The position numbers and the translations under genes are program-made. Shown one piece after another: positions 1 to 12,519 of a stretch of DNA of 64,000 nt (positions are counted from its first letter, which is position 1; each line of letters starts with the position of its first letter). The stretch lies in contig NC_079497.1 of assembly GCF_030052815.1 (NCBI RefSeq), positions 18,366,258 to 18,430,257 of the forward strand, read 5' to 3'. The notes under the pieces were generated by a model that worked only from the letters and a program-made list of their open reading frames with translations, ran no database searches and was not told where the DNA came from. The DNA comes from Hevea brasiliensis (lineage: Eukaryota > Streptophyta > Magnoliopsida > Malpighiales > Euphorbiaceae).

Positions 1-462
1 GGGAGGAAGAGGGTTTTTCCCTTATATATTTATCTCTATTTTGATTTATTTAATTAGTTTTAATTGAGTTGTCCAAAACCCATTCGTCCTAAAATTTTAA
101 TTGGGTCAAAATAGAATTAAAATTCTAGATTTTTATTTCTTCAATTTTATTTACCCATTTTTATTTGAAATCTTTCCTCAAAAATTACTTCATAATTCAA
201 TTCATAAATTTCACTTAATTTAATTGACATTTTGGTCAAAAATCAACTCTTGAAGTGAATTGACCAAAATACCCCTCATCGGGTCATAATCATTCTTTTT
301 CATAATACCTGATGAGTCCTTAGGTCTTTGGTTTACTTGAATTTTTATAGTGTTTATCTCATTAATTTTCCTTTTATTTTTGGTCCTTAAGGTATTTTTG
401 AATAGTACTAGTCACAGGCCAAAAATGGTATTATTCAGAGCTCGGAAGTTCGCGGTGTTACA
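1..462 (-). mobile_element. Partial LTR, cut by the window edge
   Basis: The segment ends in GCGGTGTTACA, which on the minus strand is a TGTAACACC LTR start. Immediately after it, at 463, sequence homologous to the interior of another LTR (compare 7514 onward) begins abruptly. This is therefore best read as the 5' tip of a minus-strand LTR inserted into the LTR at 463-2132. A motif near 262-285 (AATTGACCAAAATACCCCT) recurs at comparable positions in the long gypsy LTRs elsewhere in the window, so it is probably a relative of them. The other end and target duplication lie outside the window; 463-467 (ACTTT) is the candidate duplication. Confidence 0.6.
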
Positions 463-2132
463 ACTTTACAAGTCACTGCAGTGGCTGGACGAAGGAGGAA
501 GACTGGCCCATCTCACCTAAACAATTATATTACAAACTAATCAATATTTACTTAAAACAAAACTTTGAAAGAGTCAAAGACAGCCTAGGTTTTGCCAAAA
601 ATTCGACAGAGTTTTCTCTGTACCTAGGACTTACCTAGCCTGCAAAGGGCTCAAAAAACACTTCTAAATCATACACCTCAATCCATATCTCATCAACATC
701 ATATGGCCCATCCTAGGCCCTTCAAAGAAGGCAATACTCACAAAGTTAAAAAATTATATTTTGATCCCTAAAACTAACATTTTGTAAAAATCATTCAAAC
801 GAGCTTTAAAAATTCTAGAATTTTGCCCCGTAATGCTTAACAAGGTTATAAGACTATTGCAAAAAGAATTATAATTTTCTATTTACCCATGAATATTTTA
901 TGAATTTTTTTATTCTAAACTTGATACAAGGTAATTAAGAAAACTTAGAGTTCGAGTTTACCTACACCTATTCCAATGCTTGGAACGCGTCTGGAGCGTC
1001 TGAAAACACCAAGATCGAATATAATATTGGCCACGTTCTGCGACGGATCACCAGGCAGCCAGATCTAGCCGAAAACTCAATTTCGAGCACTTGTGAGCTA
1101 TCATCGATTCGATAGCATCTAAATGAAGCCCAAAAATTGTTAATAATTATCACAAAATTATTTTTAATTTTTAAGAATTAAAAAGGTTAAAAAATCTCAC
1201 CAAGCGATCTGGATCGTGCGATAATCGCCTTTTTCAAAAGGTGTTCCATCAGATTGGGGCCTATCCCATCTTGAAGATTTCGTTGCCCTGAGTCCAACGG
1301 TGTTCTCGGATTTTTGATCCAACAGTCAGATCACCGGAAAAGTGGCCGGAAAGCTTGAAATCCATGTGTTTTTCTTTCAAGTTTCCCTTGTTGGTTCTCC
1401 TTCCTCTGGCCACCATACGGAGTGCTACTGGTCCCATCTGAAAGCTAGTCATCTTGGGAGTTTATGGCACTTGGAACCACAAAAAATGGTCGAGAAGTTG
1501 GGTCCCTTATGCACGATTTCTCTCTCTTTCCTCTTTCTTCTTGCCGATGTTGTTGCAATTCATTGCCGCCTGATGCCTCGCCAATGTCATCATGCCATGG
1601 GAGAGCTGCTGGGTGCTTCACCGACAATGGTGGTTGATGGGTCACTGGAGAAAATTGAAGAGGAGGGAGGGAACGAGAGCGAACCAGAGAGAGATGAGGA
1701 GGGGGGGGGGGGGTTGCTGCAAGATTTCTGTGTTTCTTTTATCTTTTTTCTTTTTACTTTTAATTACCCTATTGGTCCCTAAACTTTTTAGGTGTATTCA
1801 AGTAGGTCAAAATTTCTTTTATTATATTTAAATTTAATAAAACTTTAGTAATAATAAAAATAAAAATAATCTAAAGAAATTTAATTATTAGTATTTAATT
1901 TAATCTTAATTAACTTTAATTTATTTATTTTTATAATGATAACATTACAAATGACAATTTCAAATAATAGTAACAATAATACGTGTAAAAGTAATATTCA
2001 TAGAGTAAAATATCATGATTATGAAAATACTAATTTAGTACCTTGAATAAGATAGTAATAATTTATAATCAAAATTTTAAAATATTTTCTATATATATTT
2101 ATATATATTAAAAAAAAAAACGGATTGTTACA
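463..2132 (-). mobile_element. LTR copy 1 of the non-coding (LARD-like) LTR element, 3' LTR, truncated
   Basis: On the minus strand this LTR starts TGTAACAATCCG at 2132 and runs toward lower coordinates. It aligns along its length with 7514-8621 and with 11610-12519 plus 26117-26830, showing point differences and small indels; for example, about 30 bases present near 26180 are missing near 1490. Its distal part is missing because the element at 1-462 interrupts it. The open frames it contains are not conserved between the copies and are not genes. The LTR ends next to a polypurine tract at 2133. Confidence 0.8.
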
Positions 2133-2148
2133 TTCTTCCCCCCTTAAG
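2133..2148 (-). other. Polypurine tract of the 463-8621 element
   Basis: TTCTTCCCCCCCTTAA on the plus strand is, on the minus strand, a purine run ending directly at the LTR start TGTAACA. This is the standard priming site for plus-strand synthesis in LTR retrotransposons and fixes the element's orientation as minus. Confidence 0.8.
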
Positions 2149-5100
2149 AAAAATTCATCCTCGAATTTTCTAACACACCGGGGATAAAGAAAAGAAGGTT
2201 ATTGGGATAGGTGCGAGCATTTACTCCTCCAGCTATACAAAGATGGTTAAAACACTTTATTCTTCAACTCTTCGTATACTGTTGATTACATTCTACTACT
2301 CTTTGACTCTTCTGCAGTGTCCTAGCTATCATCATCCTTTCCTAGAGGGACTCTTACCTCTTAACTATTCTTTGACTATTTTTTTAACATCTCAAGTGCT
2401 CACTATAGCTCCATCATGCTTGACTTGATATCTCATAACTTCAATCAACTTTGGTGCTTACCCCTCTTTTATTGAGCCCCAACATGTCTCTTAGTGACTT
2501 TAGTCTCCATTCCACTATTTCAACAACCTCTGCTCCATAAAGACATGACTTATGTTCCTTATCCTATGGTATACTATGAGATGCTTTCCTGTAACACCTA
2601 TTATAAGCATCTCATTTGAAATCTTTACTTGTCCTATGACCTCAATGGTCAATACCTATGCATCTTCTCACTCTCATGATACTTTGAATTTCCAATCTTC
2701 TTTGTGTCATTACTATGGTCCTTAGACCAACTCCGGTCCATCCTATGTAACTAGTCATGTAGAGCTCCATCTAAGTGTTGAACATCCGTATTCTATCAAT
2801 CAATATTAGAAAGTGGACTGGGTCTCTTCCCTGACCTGACAAAAGTTTGTATTCCCAAGCCGCCCAGTCAATACAACTTATCATATCCTACTATTTAGTA
2901 TGAAAAGAGAGTTCTTTGACTTCTTACTTGAAACTTCTTACTATCTAACATGCTTCCTGACATATTAGTACTTAAATCGAGGCCCCTGTATTCCTTTAAC
3001 CTACCATTTTATCATAACTTGTTTTAAACATCCCTTTATGTGTCCCTAACATACTTATTCCTTCTTATTCTTATCATTGTAACTAACTCTACTGAGCTTT
3101 TCTCCTATCCTTTGAATCTTATCCACTTTCTTTTCCTGTTTTTGCTATTGTAGATATCTTTCCAACCTTTTGTACTTATTCTTTAACCTTTGTTCTCTCT
3201 CACCCTTATACCTTTTCGTTGAAGGATGTCCATCCCATCATCAACTTTAACTTTCTTTTTATCTCTTAGTCCTATCTTAATTACTAGTTCCATTACTTCT
3301 AGAATTCTAATCTTATGATTGGCTCCTACTAGCACATCCTTCACATTATGTGACACTTATAATTGAGCATAGAAAATTTCTTCTTATATCTCTTTTCCCA
3401 ACTTGACCATCCAACATTATCATTCCCTACTCCCCTTTATAGGAAATTGCTTATCATGGTTAGATAGGAGCCTTTGAAATTATAAGTTTCACTCGAACTA
3501 ACATGGCTATGGAAAATGTCTGCTATGCTATAATTCTAGATAACATGTTTCATGTATTCATTCTTCTTAATATAGCCACATCTACTGCCCACAGCTTTCC
3601 AAATTTCAGCCTTAAATTTACCCATTAGCAACAATTTCATCTACTAAAACTCATCCACAAATAGTACTTCTTCCAGCTTATAGTTCAGAAGGGTTGCAAG
3701 CCCTGATAACTAACTTGATTTAACTCTTGCCACTGCTCTGCTTATCCTTTCATACTTAACATTAAGTACACACTTAATGTCATTTCCTTTTAAGGAGAAT
3801 GTGTACGGACTGGTGCCTACCGAATTCTTAAATACTGGGTCACCTAAACACAATTTCCCTTGCTTATTTAGTCTTCTTCTTGAAATTTCATCATCTCTTT
3901 TTATAAGATATCAGCTGTGACCATCCTTCTGTTGTACCACCAATTGGCTAATATATTATCTTAAGATTTACTATATCTACTTATACTCCATTTTTACCTT
4001 TTGTGCCTACCCTCGTTCTTTTGTATCCCTACATCTTACTGTATTCTAGAAGATACCTCTCACTAATAGACTCTTCCATAATTGATTCCAATCATACTTA
4101 CTGCCATAACCCTTATCCTAGTACTTCTCAGTGACTTGTGACTATCACTCATACATATCTCTTCTAGCTCTATCTCCTACTATTGTTCTGTCACTTATTT
4201 TCATTCATGTTTCCTTATAAAGTGACCCTATTGGTCATACTGAAAATGCTTACCTAACCCTTTATCGCAGACCCCATAAATGCTATCTCACCATCTCTTT
4301 TCAGAACCTAATCCTGTGTGCTATTTTCCACCATCCCTCTTGCTCGTTATGCCTATTTGGACCATTAGGTTTGCTTTTATTTAACTTACTACTTATTAAT
4401 TCACTCCTATGCCTGATAGGACAATTCAAGGCACCATTGCACATCCTATAACTTTTGCTTACTCGGGTTGCATTCCTTAACTAACTTTTCTTATACTGTT
4501 AGAAGTTTAAATGGATCTTATCCCATTGCTACATACTCCATCTTAGGAAACAAGAATAGATAGAGTTTGATCCATATCCTATAACTCTGAACTCTATGTT
4601 TTGGCTCCTGACACTACTCGAACAATGACCTGCTTTAAGTCCTACACTTCTAGATTCTAGATCTTGATAACTATCCTCATTCATGTAATCTCGTTCTGGG
4701 CTTTCTAATATTACTTTTCAGTATATCCTATTTATCTTGCCCGGGATGGCACTTTATGTACTTTATATCTCACTTTGATTTTCCTAATCTTGTCCTATTC
4801 TTGGCTATTTGGTTTGCTCTTTAATTCATCTCTTTTATCTTACCCAAAATAAAACCTTGATTACTTTATTCCTTAGCTTCATTCTTTTTCTTGACTTGGT
4901 AGCTATGCTAGATAACTATACTTTTTAGCGTCTGCTAGGTCATCTTCACCTTTGTACTACTCAGGTTTGGTCTTTCAACCACTTTGACTAGCACTTTCAC
5001 TGCCATTCGAATTTCTCTACTGTTACATCTGAAACCAACTATCCAAATTTTCATTTATATATTCCCTTTTATCTACTGATATTCTATGACTTATTTTTGC

Positions 5101-6423
5101 TGACTTGCAGTCGTTGTCCTATCCTCTGCTTAACTACAAACTACCCTCTAATACCTTCAAGGAGGGAACCTATAGGATCCCCTTTTTCCCTTGTTATTCA
5201 AAAGCTATGCATCCATCATAATCTAATCCCTTATGATCATTGCAATGAAAATCGTACTCTCCCTAAGGTGGTATTTGAGTTAACTATTTTCTATCACCCT
5301 ACTATCCCATTTAGGACACCATTCCACAGATCATTATATTAGTGGTACTCTTTTGTCTCTCCAGAAAAGGCATTACTATACTCTATAGCATAACTGACTG
5401 TAAGAGGCATACTATATCTACCGCATTTCCACAATTATATAAGGCTATTTACTCTCTTTTTATATTGTAAACTTTCCTAGAATGCCATTTCATAGGCTAC
5501 GAACATTATTCATAACCTCCAGTCTCCATTAGAGAGTAGAGCCATACTTATGCCCCACTGTCACACAAAGAAGGTGTTACCTTCATTAAACTTTAGGCCA
5601 TATGTCCACCATAATGCCAATACTGCCAATGATCTCATTCCAAAGATTAGATGATCCCACTAAGTAGGTGTCATCATTACATTGCAACCATATTAAAAAC
5701 CTCTAATCTCGTGCCACTCATGCTATAACTCTACGCTCAAGTTAGGACAACTGAGTTATTGACTCTAATTATCACCCAACTGTGACCTTGATATTTCCAA
5801 TCCCTTCTATAGAAATAGAACTTTGTTCTTACATAACTATACCAAAACAAAGACTATCTGCAAACACCCTCATCATGGTGCACCACGAGAAAGCATGCAG
5901 CTCTACATAATAATCCTATGTCGGTACTGTAATTTGTAGTTTATAGCACAAACATCAAGAATATTGTATAGCTACTATTGTACATCCCAACATACCTGAT
6001 TTTTTGATATTTTATCTCTCTTAAATCCACTAACACCATGAACTTACTCTGATTAGGCCATCCACCGATGACTGCCAGTAGTGGTACCCTCACTGCCATC
6101 TAGGGTAGCTATACTGTTAAAAAAAATATTTTTATGTCCTCGTGCCTTACACTAGATAGGCACACCATTCAGCCCCACTATGATAGAGAATAACATTTCT
6201 TTGGAGTACGTGTCCCCACGGCAAACCTCAACATGTCAGCTAGTTCTAGCTCACATCACCATGTGCTCCACAAAAACTGAGACACCAAACTGAAGCATCT
6301 TACACTAACCAAGGAATAATGTAGAGTCTAGAAACAAGGAATTACAGAAGAAGACGAAATAGGATCCTATACTCCCCAAGTGATAACTCTAAGTACACAC
6401 TTTCTCATGAATTTAAAGCCTAA
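2149..6423 (-). mobile_element. Internal region 1 of the minus-strand LARD-like element, no recognisable coding domain
   Basis: About 4.3 kb lies between the polypurine tract (2133) and a primer binding site (6424-6435). The plus strand is pyrimidine-rich, so the transcribed strand would be purine-rich as in gag-pol, but apart from a 67-codon frame across the primer-site and LTR end there is no minus-strand open frame of 60 codons, and I recognise no protease, reverse transcriptase, RNase H or integrase motif. It aligns closely with 8622-11600. It is either a large non-autonomous derivative (LARD-like) or a coding element decayed beyond recognition by eye. Short plus-strand frames such as 5097-5342 are in the antisense direction and not conserved. 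Confidence 0.65.
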
Positions 6424-6435
6424 GCTCTGATACCA
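6424..6435 (-). other. Primer binding site, initiator Met-tRNA type
   Basis: The plus strand reads GCTCTGATACCA, so the minus strand carries TGGTATCAGAGC, the usual primer binding site for plant initiator methionine tRNA. It lies four bases from the LTR end at 6440 and confirms the minus orientation. Confidence 0.85.
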
Positions 6436-6439
6436 ACTT

Positions 6440-7085
6440 TGTCGTGACCCGATCCCACTGGCCAGACCGGCACTAGGACCTAGGCCGATATAAAGCCTCC
6501 GAGGCCTGTAGTAAGCCTTACTGTTTTCCAAATCTATAATCAGGGCTAAAATCTGAGGCCCAACATGCAAATAAAATCAAAATAAAATATTATATTTTTA
6601 TTCGGGCCAAACCAACCTGATATGCATCAGATGCTAAAGTTAGGGGAGCCTAGCTCAATCTTGATGCCACCATTTGCAAACTATTTAAATATCATAAATT
6701 TTTTTTGCATTTATTGAAAACACCAAAACTTAAATTTACATAGCACCTGACAAGATTATTACTACTGCTAACACATGCGGAGTTCTATATTATAATTTTG
6801 GAAAATAATAATATAGATAAATAATTGCTAATAAACCTGCGAGGAAGGAAACAGGTTATTCTGAAAAAGAACTCCTCTTGTAGCCTGGAAAAATAAAGTG
6901 AACAGGAGTGAGCATTTGACTCATAAAGTAAGATACTGATTTTAAATGCAATTTCTATAACTATCTAAAGCTAATGCATCCCTAAGGATGAAATGCAACA
7001 TCTTCGCACAATTCAAACAAGTCAAGTCATAGTCACACCAAAGGCAATCTGGAGAACTCACACACCCGTGTATCAAATTCATACT

Positions 7086-7116
<31 letters not shown>

Positions 7117-8621
7117 GGGAGCTGATCTCCTTTACAACTCTCTTAGTTCCCACCTCTACCAGCGAGATTAACTCAAAGCCAAACTTTCTTTTAATATCCA
7201 AATGTGGGGGCCAGTGAGATCAACTCGAGCTGTGCCTACCCCGACTTATCTATAATAAGGATCGAGTCCCAGCGAGTCAAGCTCCAGCTGCGTCTACCCG
7301 TCTTACCCATATCCATATACACACCACATGCACACCAACTCATACATGTGGCTCCAGATCACCATAAAGCAACAATCATAGCAATGTCATTAAATACAAA
7401 TGCAATACAAGGCATGCCTAGCCAATAATTATATACATATATCTATAAGTGATGCATGAACATGCCTTGAATATATAATAATATTGAAATTATAAGTAAA
7501 ATCAATATCTACTCACAGTACTTCACAAGTCACTATAGCGGCTGGGCAGAGGAGGAAGGTTGGCCTGGCTTACCTAAATAATTACATTACAAACTGATCA
7601 ATATTTACTTAAAACAAAACTTTGAAAGAGTCAAAGACAGCCTAGGTTTTGTCAAAAATTCGACAGAGTTTTTTCTGTACCCAAGACTTACCTAACCTGC
7701 AGAAGGGGTTAAATAACACTTCTAAATCATACACCTCAATCCATATCTCACCAACATCATATGGCCCCTCCTAGGTCCTCTAAAGAAGGCAATACTCATA
7801 AAATTAAAAAATTATATTTTAGTCCCTAAAACTAACATTTTATAAAAATCATTTAAATGAGCTCTAAAAATTCTAAAATTTAGCCCCGCAATCCTTAACA
7901 AGGTTATTAGACTATTGCAAAAAGAATTATAATTTTTTAATCACCCATGAATATTTTATGAATTTTTCTATTCTAAACTTGATACTAGGTAATTAAGAAA
8001 ACTTAGAGTTCGAGTTTATCTACACCAATTTTAATCCTTAGAACACGTCTGGAGCATCTAAAAATACTATGATCGACTATAATATTGGCCACATTCTGGG
8101 ACCAACCACCAGCCAGCTAAATGTAGCCGAAAACTCGGTTCCGAGTGTCGATGAGCTATTATCGATCCAATCACACCTAAATGAAGCCCAAAAATTATTA
8201 ATAATTATTACAAAATTATTTTTAATTTTTGGGAATTAAAAAAGTTCAAAAATCTCACCAAGAGATCTGGATCGTTCGATGATCGCCTTATTCAAAAGGT
8301 GTTCCATCAGAGCGGGGCCTGCTCCACCTTAAAGATTTCATTGCCCTGAGTCCATCGGTGGTCTCAGATTTTCGATCTAACAGTCGGATTGCCAGAAAAG
8401 TGGCCAGAAAGCTTGAGACCCATGTGTTTTTCTTCCAACTTTTCCTCACCGGTTCTCCTTCCTTCGGCCACCATACGGAGTGCCACTGGTCACATCTGAA
8501 AGCTAGTCATCCTGGCAGCTCGTGGCACTTGGAACCACCATAAATGGCCACCAAAAATGGCCGAAATGACATCGGGAATTTGGGTCCCTTATGCATGATT
8601 ATTCTCTCTCTCTCCTCTTTC
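6440..8621 (-). mobile_element. LTR copy 2, shared between two internal regions, deleted at its outer end
   Basis: It begins on the plus strand with TGTCGTGACCC just past the primer binding site. It acts as 5' LTR for internal region 1 and as 3' LTR for internal region 2. About 0.6 kb present at 1530-2132 in copy 1 is missing: sequence ending CTCTTTCTT at about 8620 joins directly to the CCCCCCCTTAAG of the polypurine tract. CTT-rich sequence occurs on both sides of the lost segment in copy 1, which suggests deletion at microhomology. A short (AT)n run lies at 7097-7117. Confidence 0.8.
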
Positions 8622-11609
8622 TTCCCCCCCTTAAGACAAATTCATCCTCGAATTTTCGAATACACCGGGGATAAAGAAAAGAAGGTTATTAAGATAGGTG
8701 CAAGCATTTACTCCTTCAACTATGCAAAGATGGTTAAAACACTTTATTCTTCAACTCTTCATATAATGTAGATTACATTCTACTACTCTTTGACTCTTCT
8801 GCAGTGTCCTAGCTATCATCATCCTTTCCTAGAGGGACTCTTACCCATCAACTATTCTTTGACCATTTTTTTGACATCTCAAGTGCTCACTATAGCTCCA
8901 TCGTGCTTGATTTGATATCTCATAACTTCAATCAACTTTGGATCTCCCCTCTTTCATTGCGCCCCAACATGTCTCTTAGTGAGTTTAGTCCCCATTCCTC
9001 TATTTCAACAACCTCTGCTCCACAAAGACATGACTTATGTTCCTTATCCTATGGTATCCTATGAGATGCTTTCCTATAACACCTATCATAAGCATCTCAT
9101 TCGAAATCTTTACTTGTCCTATGACCTCAATGGTCAGCACCTATGCATCTTCTTACTCCCATGATACTTTGAATTTCCAATCTTTTTTGTGTCATTACTA
9201 AGGTCCTTAGACCAAATCTTATCCATCTTATGTAACTAGTCATGTAGAGCTCCATCCAAGGGTTGAACATCCATATTCTACCTATCAATACTAGAAAGTG
9301 GACTGAGTCTCTTCCCTGACCTGACAAAGGTCTGTATTCCCAAGCCGCCCAGTCAATACAACTTATCATATCCTACTCTTTTTTTTTTTTTTGAAAAAAG
9401 AGTTCCTTGACTTCTTTCTTGAAACTTCTTACTATCTAACGTGCTTCTGGACACATTAGTACTTAAATTGAGGCCCCTATATTCCTTTAACCAACCATTT
9501 TATCATAACTTATTTTAAACATCTCTTATTGTGTCCCTAGCATACTTATTCCTTCTTATTCTTATCATTGTAACTAATTTTACCAAGCTTTTCTCCTATC
9601 GTTTGGATCTTATCTACTTCCTTTTCCTGTTTTTGCTATTGTAGATATCTTTCTAACCTTTTGTACTTATTCTTTAACCTTTGTTCTCTCTCACCCTTAT
9701 ACCTTTTTATTTAAGGATGTCCATCTCATCATCAACTTTAACCTTCTTTTTATCTTTTATTCCTATCTTGATTACTAGTTCCATTACTTCTGGAATTCTG
9801 ATCTTACGATTGGCTCCTACTAGCACATCCTTCACATTATGTGACACTTATAATTGACCATAGAAAATTTCTTCTTATATCTCCTTTCCCAACTTGGCCA
9901 TCCAACATTATCATTCCCTACTCCCCTTTGTAGGAAATTGCTCATCAGGTTAGATAGGAGCCTTTGAAACTATAAGTTCCACCCGAACTAACATGGCTGT
10001 GAAAAATGTGTGCTATGCTATAATTCCAGACAAGATGTTTCATGCATTCATTCTCCTTAATATAGCTACATCTACTGCCCACAGCTTTCTAAATTTTAGC
10101 CTTAAATTTATCCATCAGCAATAATTTCATCTATTGAAACTCACCCACAAATAATACTTCTTCCAGCTTATAGTTTGAAGGGTTGTAAGCCTTGGTAACT
10201 AACTCGATTTAACTCCTGTCACTGCTCTACTTGTCCTTTCATACTTAACATTAGGTACACACTTAACGTCATTTTCTTTTAAGGAGAATGTGTACAGACT
10301 GGTACCTACCAAATTCTTAAATACTGGGTCACCTCAATACATTTTTCCTTGCTTATTTAGTCTTCTTCTTGAAATTTCATCATCTCTTTTTATAAGATAT
10401 CAGCTGTGACCATCCTTCTGTTGTACCACTGATTACCTAACATATTATCTGAAGCTTTACTATCTCTACTTATACTCCATTTTTACCTTTTATGCCTACC
10501 CTCGTTCTTTTGCATCCCTACATCTTACTGTATTCTAGAAGATACCTCTCACTAAGAAACTCTTCCAGAATTGATTCCAATCATACTTACTGCCATAACC
10601 CTTATCCTAGTACTTCTCAATGACTTGTGATTATCAATCATACATATCTCTTCCTGCTTTATGTCCTACTGTCGTTCTATCACTTATTTTCATTCCTATT
10701 TCCTTATAAAGTGACCTATTGGTCCTCCTGAAATGCTTGCCTAACCCTTTATTGCAGACCCTATAAATGCTATCTCGCCATCTCTTTTCAGGACCTAAGC
10801 CTATGTGCTATTTTCCACCATCCCTCTTGCTCGTTATGCCTATTTGAACCATTAGGTTTACTTTTATTTAACTTACTACTTATTAATTCACTCCTTTTCC
10901 TGATAGGATAGTTCAAGGCACCATTACATATCCCATAACTTTTGCTTGCTCTGGTTGCAATCCTTAACTAACTTTTCTTACACTGTTAGAAGTTTAAATG
11001 GATCTTATCCCATAGCTATCTACTCCATCTTGGGAAACAATAGAGTTTGATCCATATCCTATAACTCTGAACTCTATGTTTTGGCTCCTAACACTGCTCG
11101 AACTATGACCTGCTCTAAGTCCTACACTTCTAGATTCTATATCTTGACAACTATCCTCACTCATGTAATCTCATTTTGGGCTTTCCAATATTGCTTTTTA
11201 GTTTATCCTATTGACCTTGCCTAGGATGGCACCTTATATACTTTATATCTCACTTTGATCTTCCTAATCTTGTCCTATTCTTAGCTATTCGGTTTGCTCT
11301 TTAATTCATCTCTTTTATCTTACCCAAAATAGAACCTTGATTACTTTATTCTTCAGTTCCATTCTTCTTCTTGACCTGACAGCTATGCTAGATAACTGTA
11401 CTTTTCATTATCTCTGCTAGGTCATCTTCACCTTTGTACTACTCAGGTTTGGTCTTTCGACCACTCTGATTAGCACTTTCATTGCCATTTGAATTTCTCT
11501 CCTGTTACATTTGAAACCAACTATCTAAATTTTCATTTCTATATTCCCTTTTATCTACTGATATTCTATGACTTATTATTCTCTGACTTGCAGTCATTGT
11601 CCTTTCCTA
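8622..11609 (-). mobile_element. Internal region 2 of the LARD-like array, truncated
   Basis: This is a near-parallel copy of 2133-5116, with the same order of recognisable phrases and point differences throughout. It stops near 11600 (compare CTTGCAGTCGTTGTCC at 5103) and jumps straight into LTR sequence, so the primer binding site and the inner part of the third LTR are deleted. No coding domain is seen on either strand. It carries a poly(T) run at about 9380 that copy 1 lacks. Confidence 0.7.
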
Positions 11610-12519
11610 TTACAATTACATTACAAACTTATCAATATTTACTTAAAACAAAACTTTGAAAGAGTCAAAGACAGCCTAGTTTATGCTGAAAATTTGGTAA
11701 AGTTTTCTCTATACCTAGGACATAACTAACTTGCAAAAGGACTCAAATAACTCTTCTAAACCAAACACCTCAATCCATATCCCATCAACGTCATATGGCC
11801 CCTCTTGAGCCCTTCAAAACAGATAATACTCATAAAATTGAAAAATTATGTTTTAGTCCCTGAAACTTACATTTTTTAAAAATATTCAAACGAGCTCTAA
11901 AAATTCTAAAATTTTGCCTCATGGTCCTTAACAAGGTTATAAGACTATTGCAAAAAGAATTATAATTTTCTAATCACCCATGAATATTTTATGAATTTTT
12001 TCATCCTAAACTTGATACTAGGTAATTAAGAAAACTTAATGTTTGGATTCACCAATGCAGATTCCAATGCTTGGAATGCATTTAGAGCATTTAAAAATGC
12101 TAGGATTGACTATAATATTGGCGACATTTTGGGATAGGCCGCCAGACAGCAGGAGCTGGCCAAAAACTCGATCCCAGGTGTTGGTGAGCTAATATTGATT
12201 CGATTGCACTTAAAAGAAGCTCAAAAATTGTTAATAATTATCATAAAATTATTTTTAATTTTTGAGAATTGAAAAAGTTTGAAAATCTCATCAAGCGATC
12301 TAGATCGTCCGATGATCGCCTTTTTCAAACAGTATTCGATTGGAGCAGGCCATTCCCATCTCGAAGATTTCATTGCCCTGAATCCATTAGTGGCCTCAGA
12401 TTTCCGATCCAACGGTCGAAGCACTAAAAAAGTGGCCCGAAAGCTTGAAACCCATGTGTTTTTCTTTCAACTTTCCCTCACCGATTCTTCGTCCTCAAGC
12501 CACCAAACGAAGTGCCACT
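11610..12519 (-). mobile_element. LTR copy 3, part 1 (up to the copia insertion)
   Basis: It aligns with 533-1425 of LTR copy 1 and with 7580-8480 of copy 2. It is interrupted at 12519, exactly where the copia LTR begins; the missing continuation resumes at 26117. The undisturbed copies at 1418-1440 and 8473-8500 read GTGCYACTGGTCNCATCTG across the insertion point, which shows the empty site. Confidence 0.8.
12515..12519. repeat. Target-site duplication, left copy (CCACT)
   Basis: CCACT directly precedes the copia LTR start TGTTAG and is repeated at 26112-26116 directly after the last LTR base. The undisturbed paralogous site at 8480 has a single copy. Five bases is the usual duplication length for LTR elements. 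Confidence 0.9.

Noticed and set aside
1342..1782. Plus-strand 146-codon frame, similar to one at 26158-26484
   Set aside because: Both lie in the antisense of the array LTRs; the copies differ by frame-breaking indels, so there is no sign of coding constraint.
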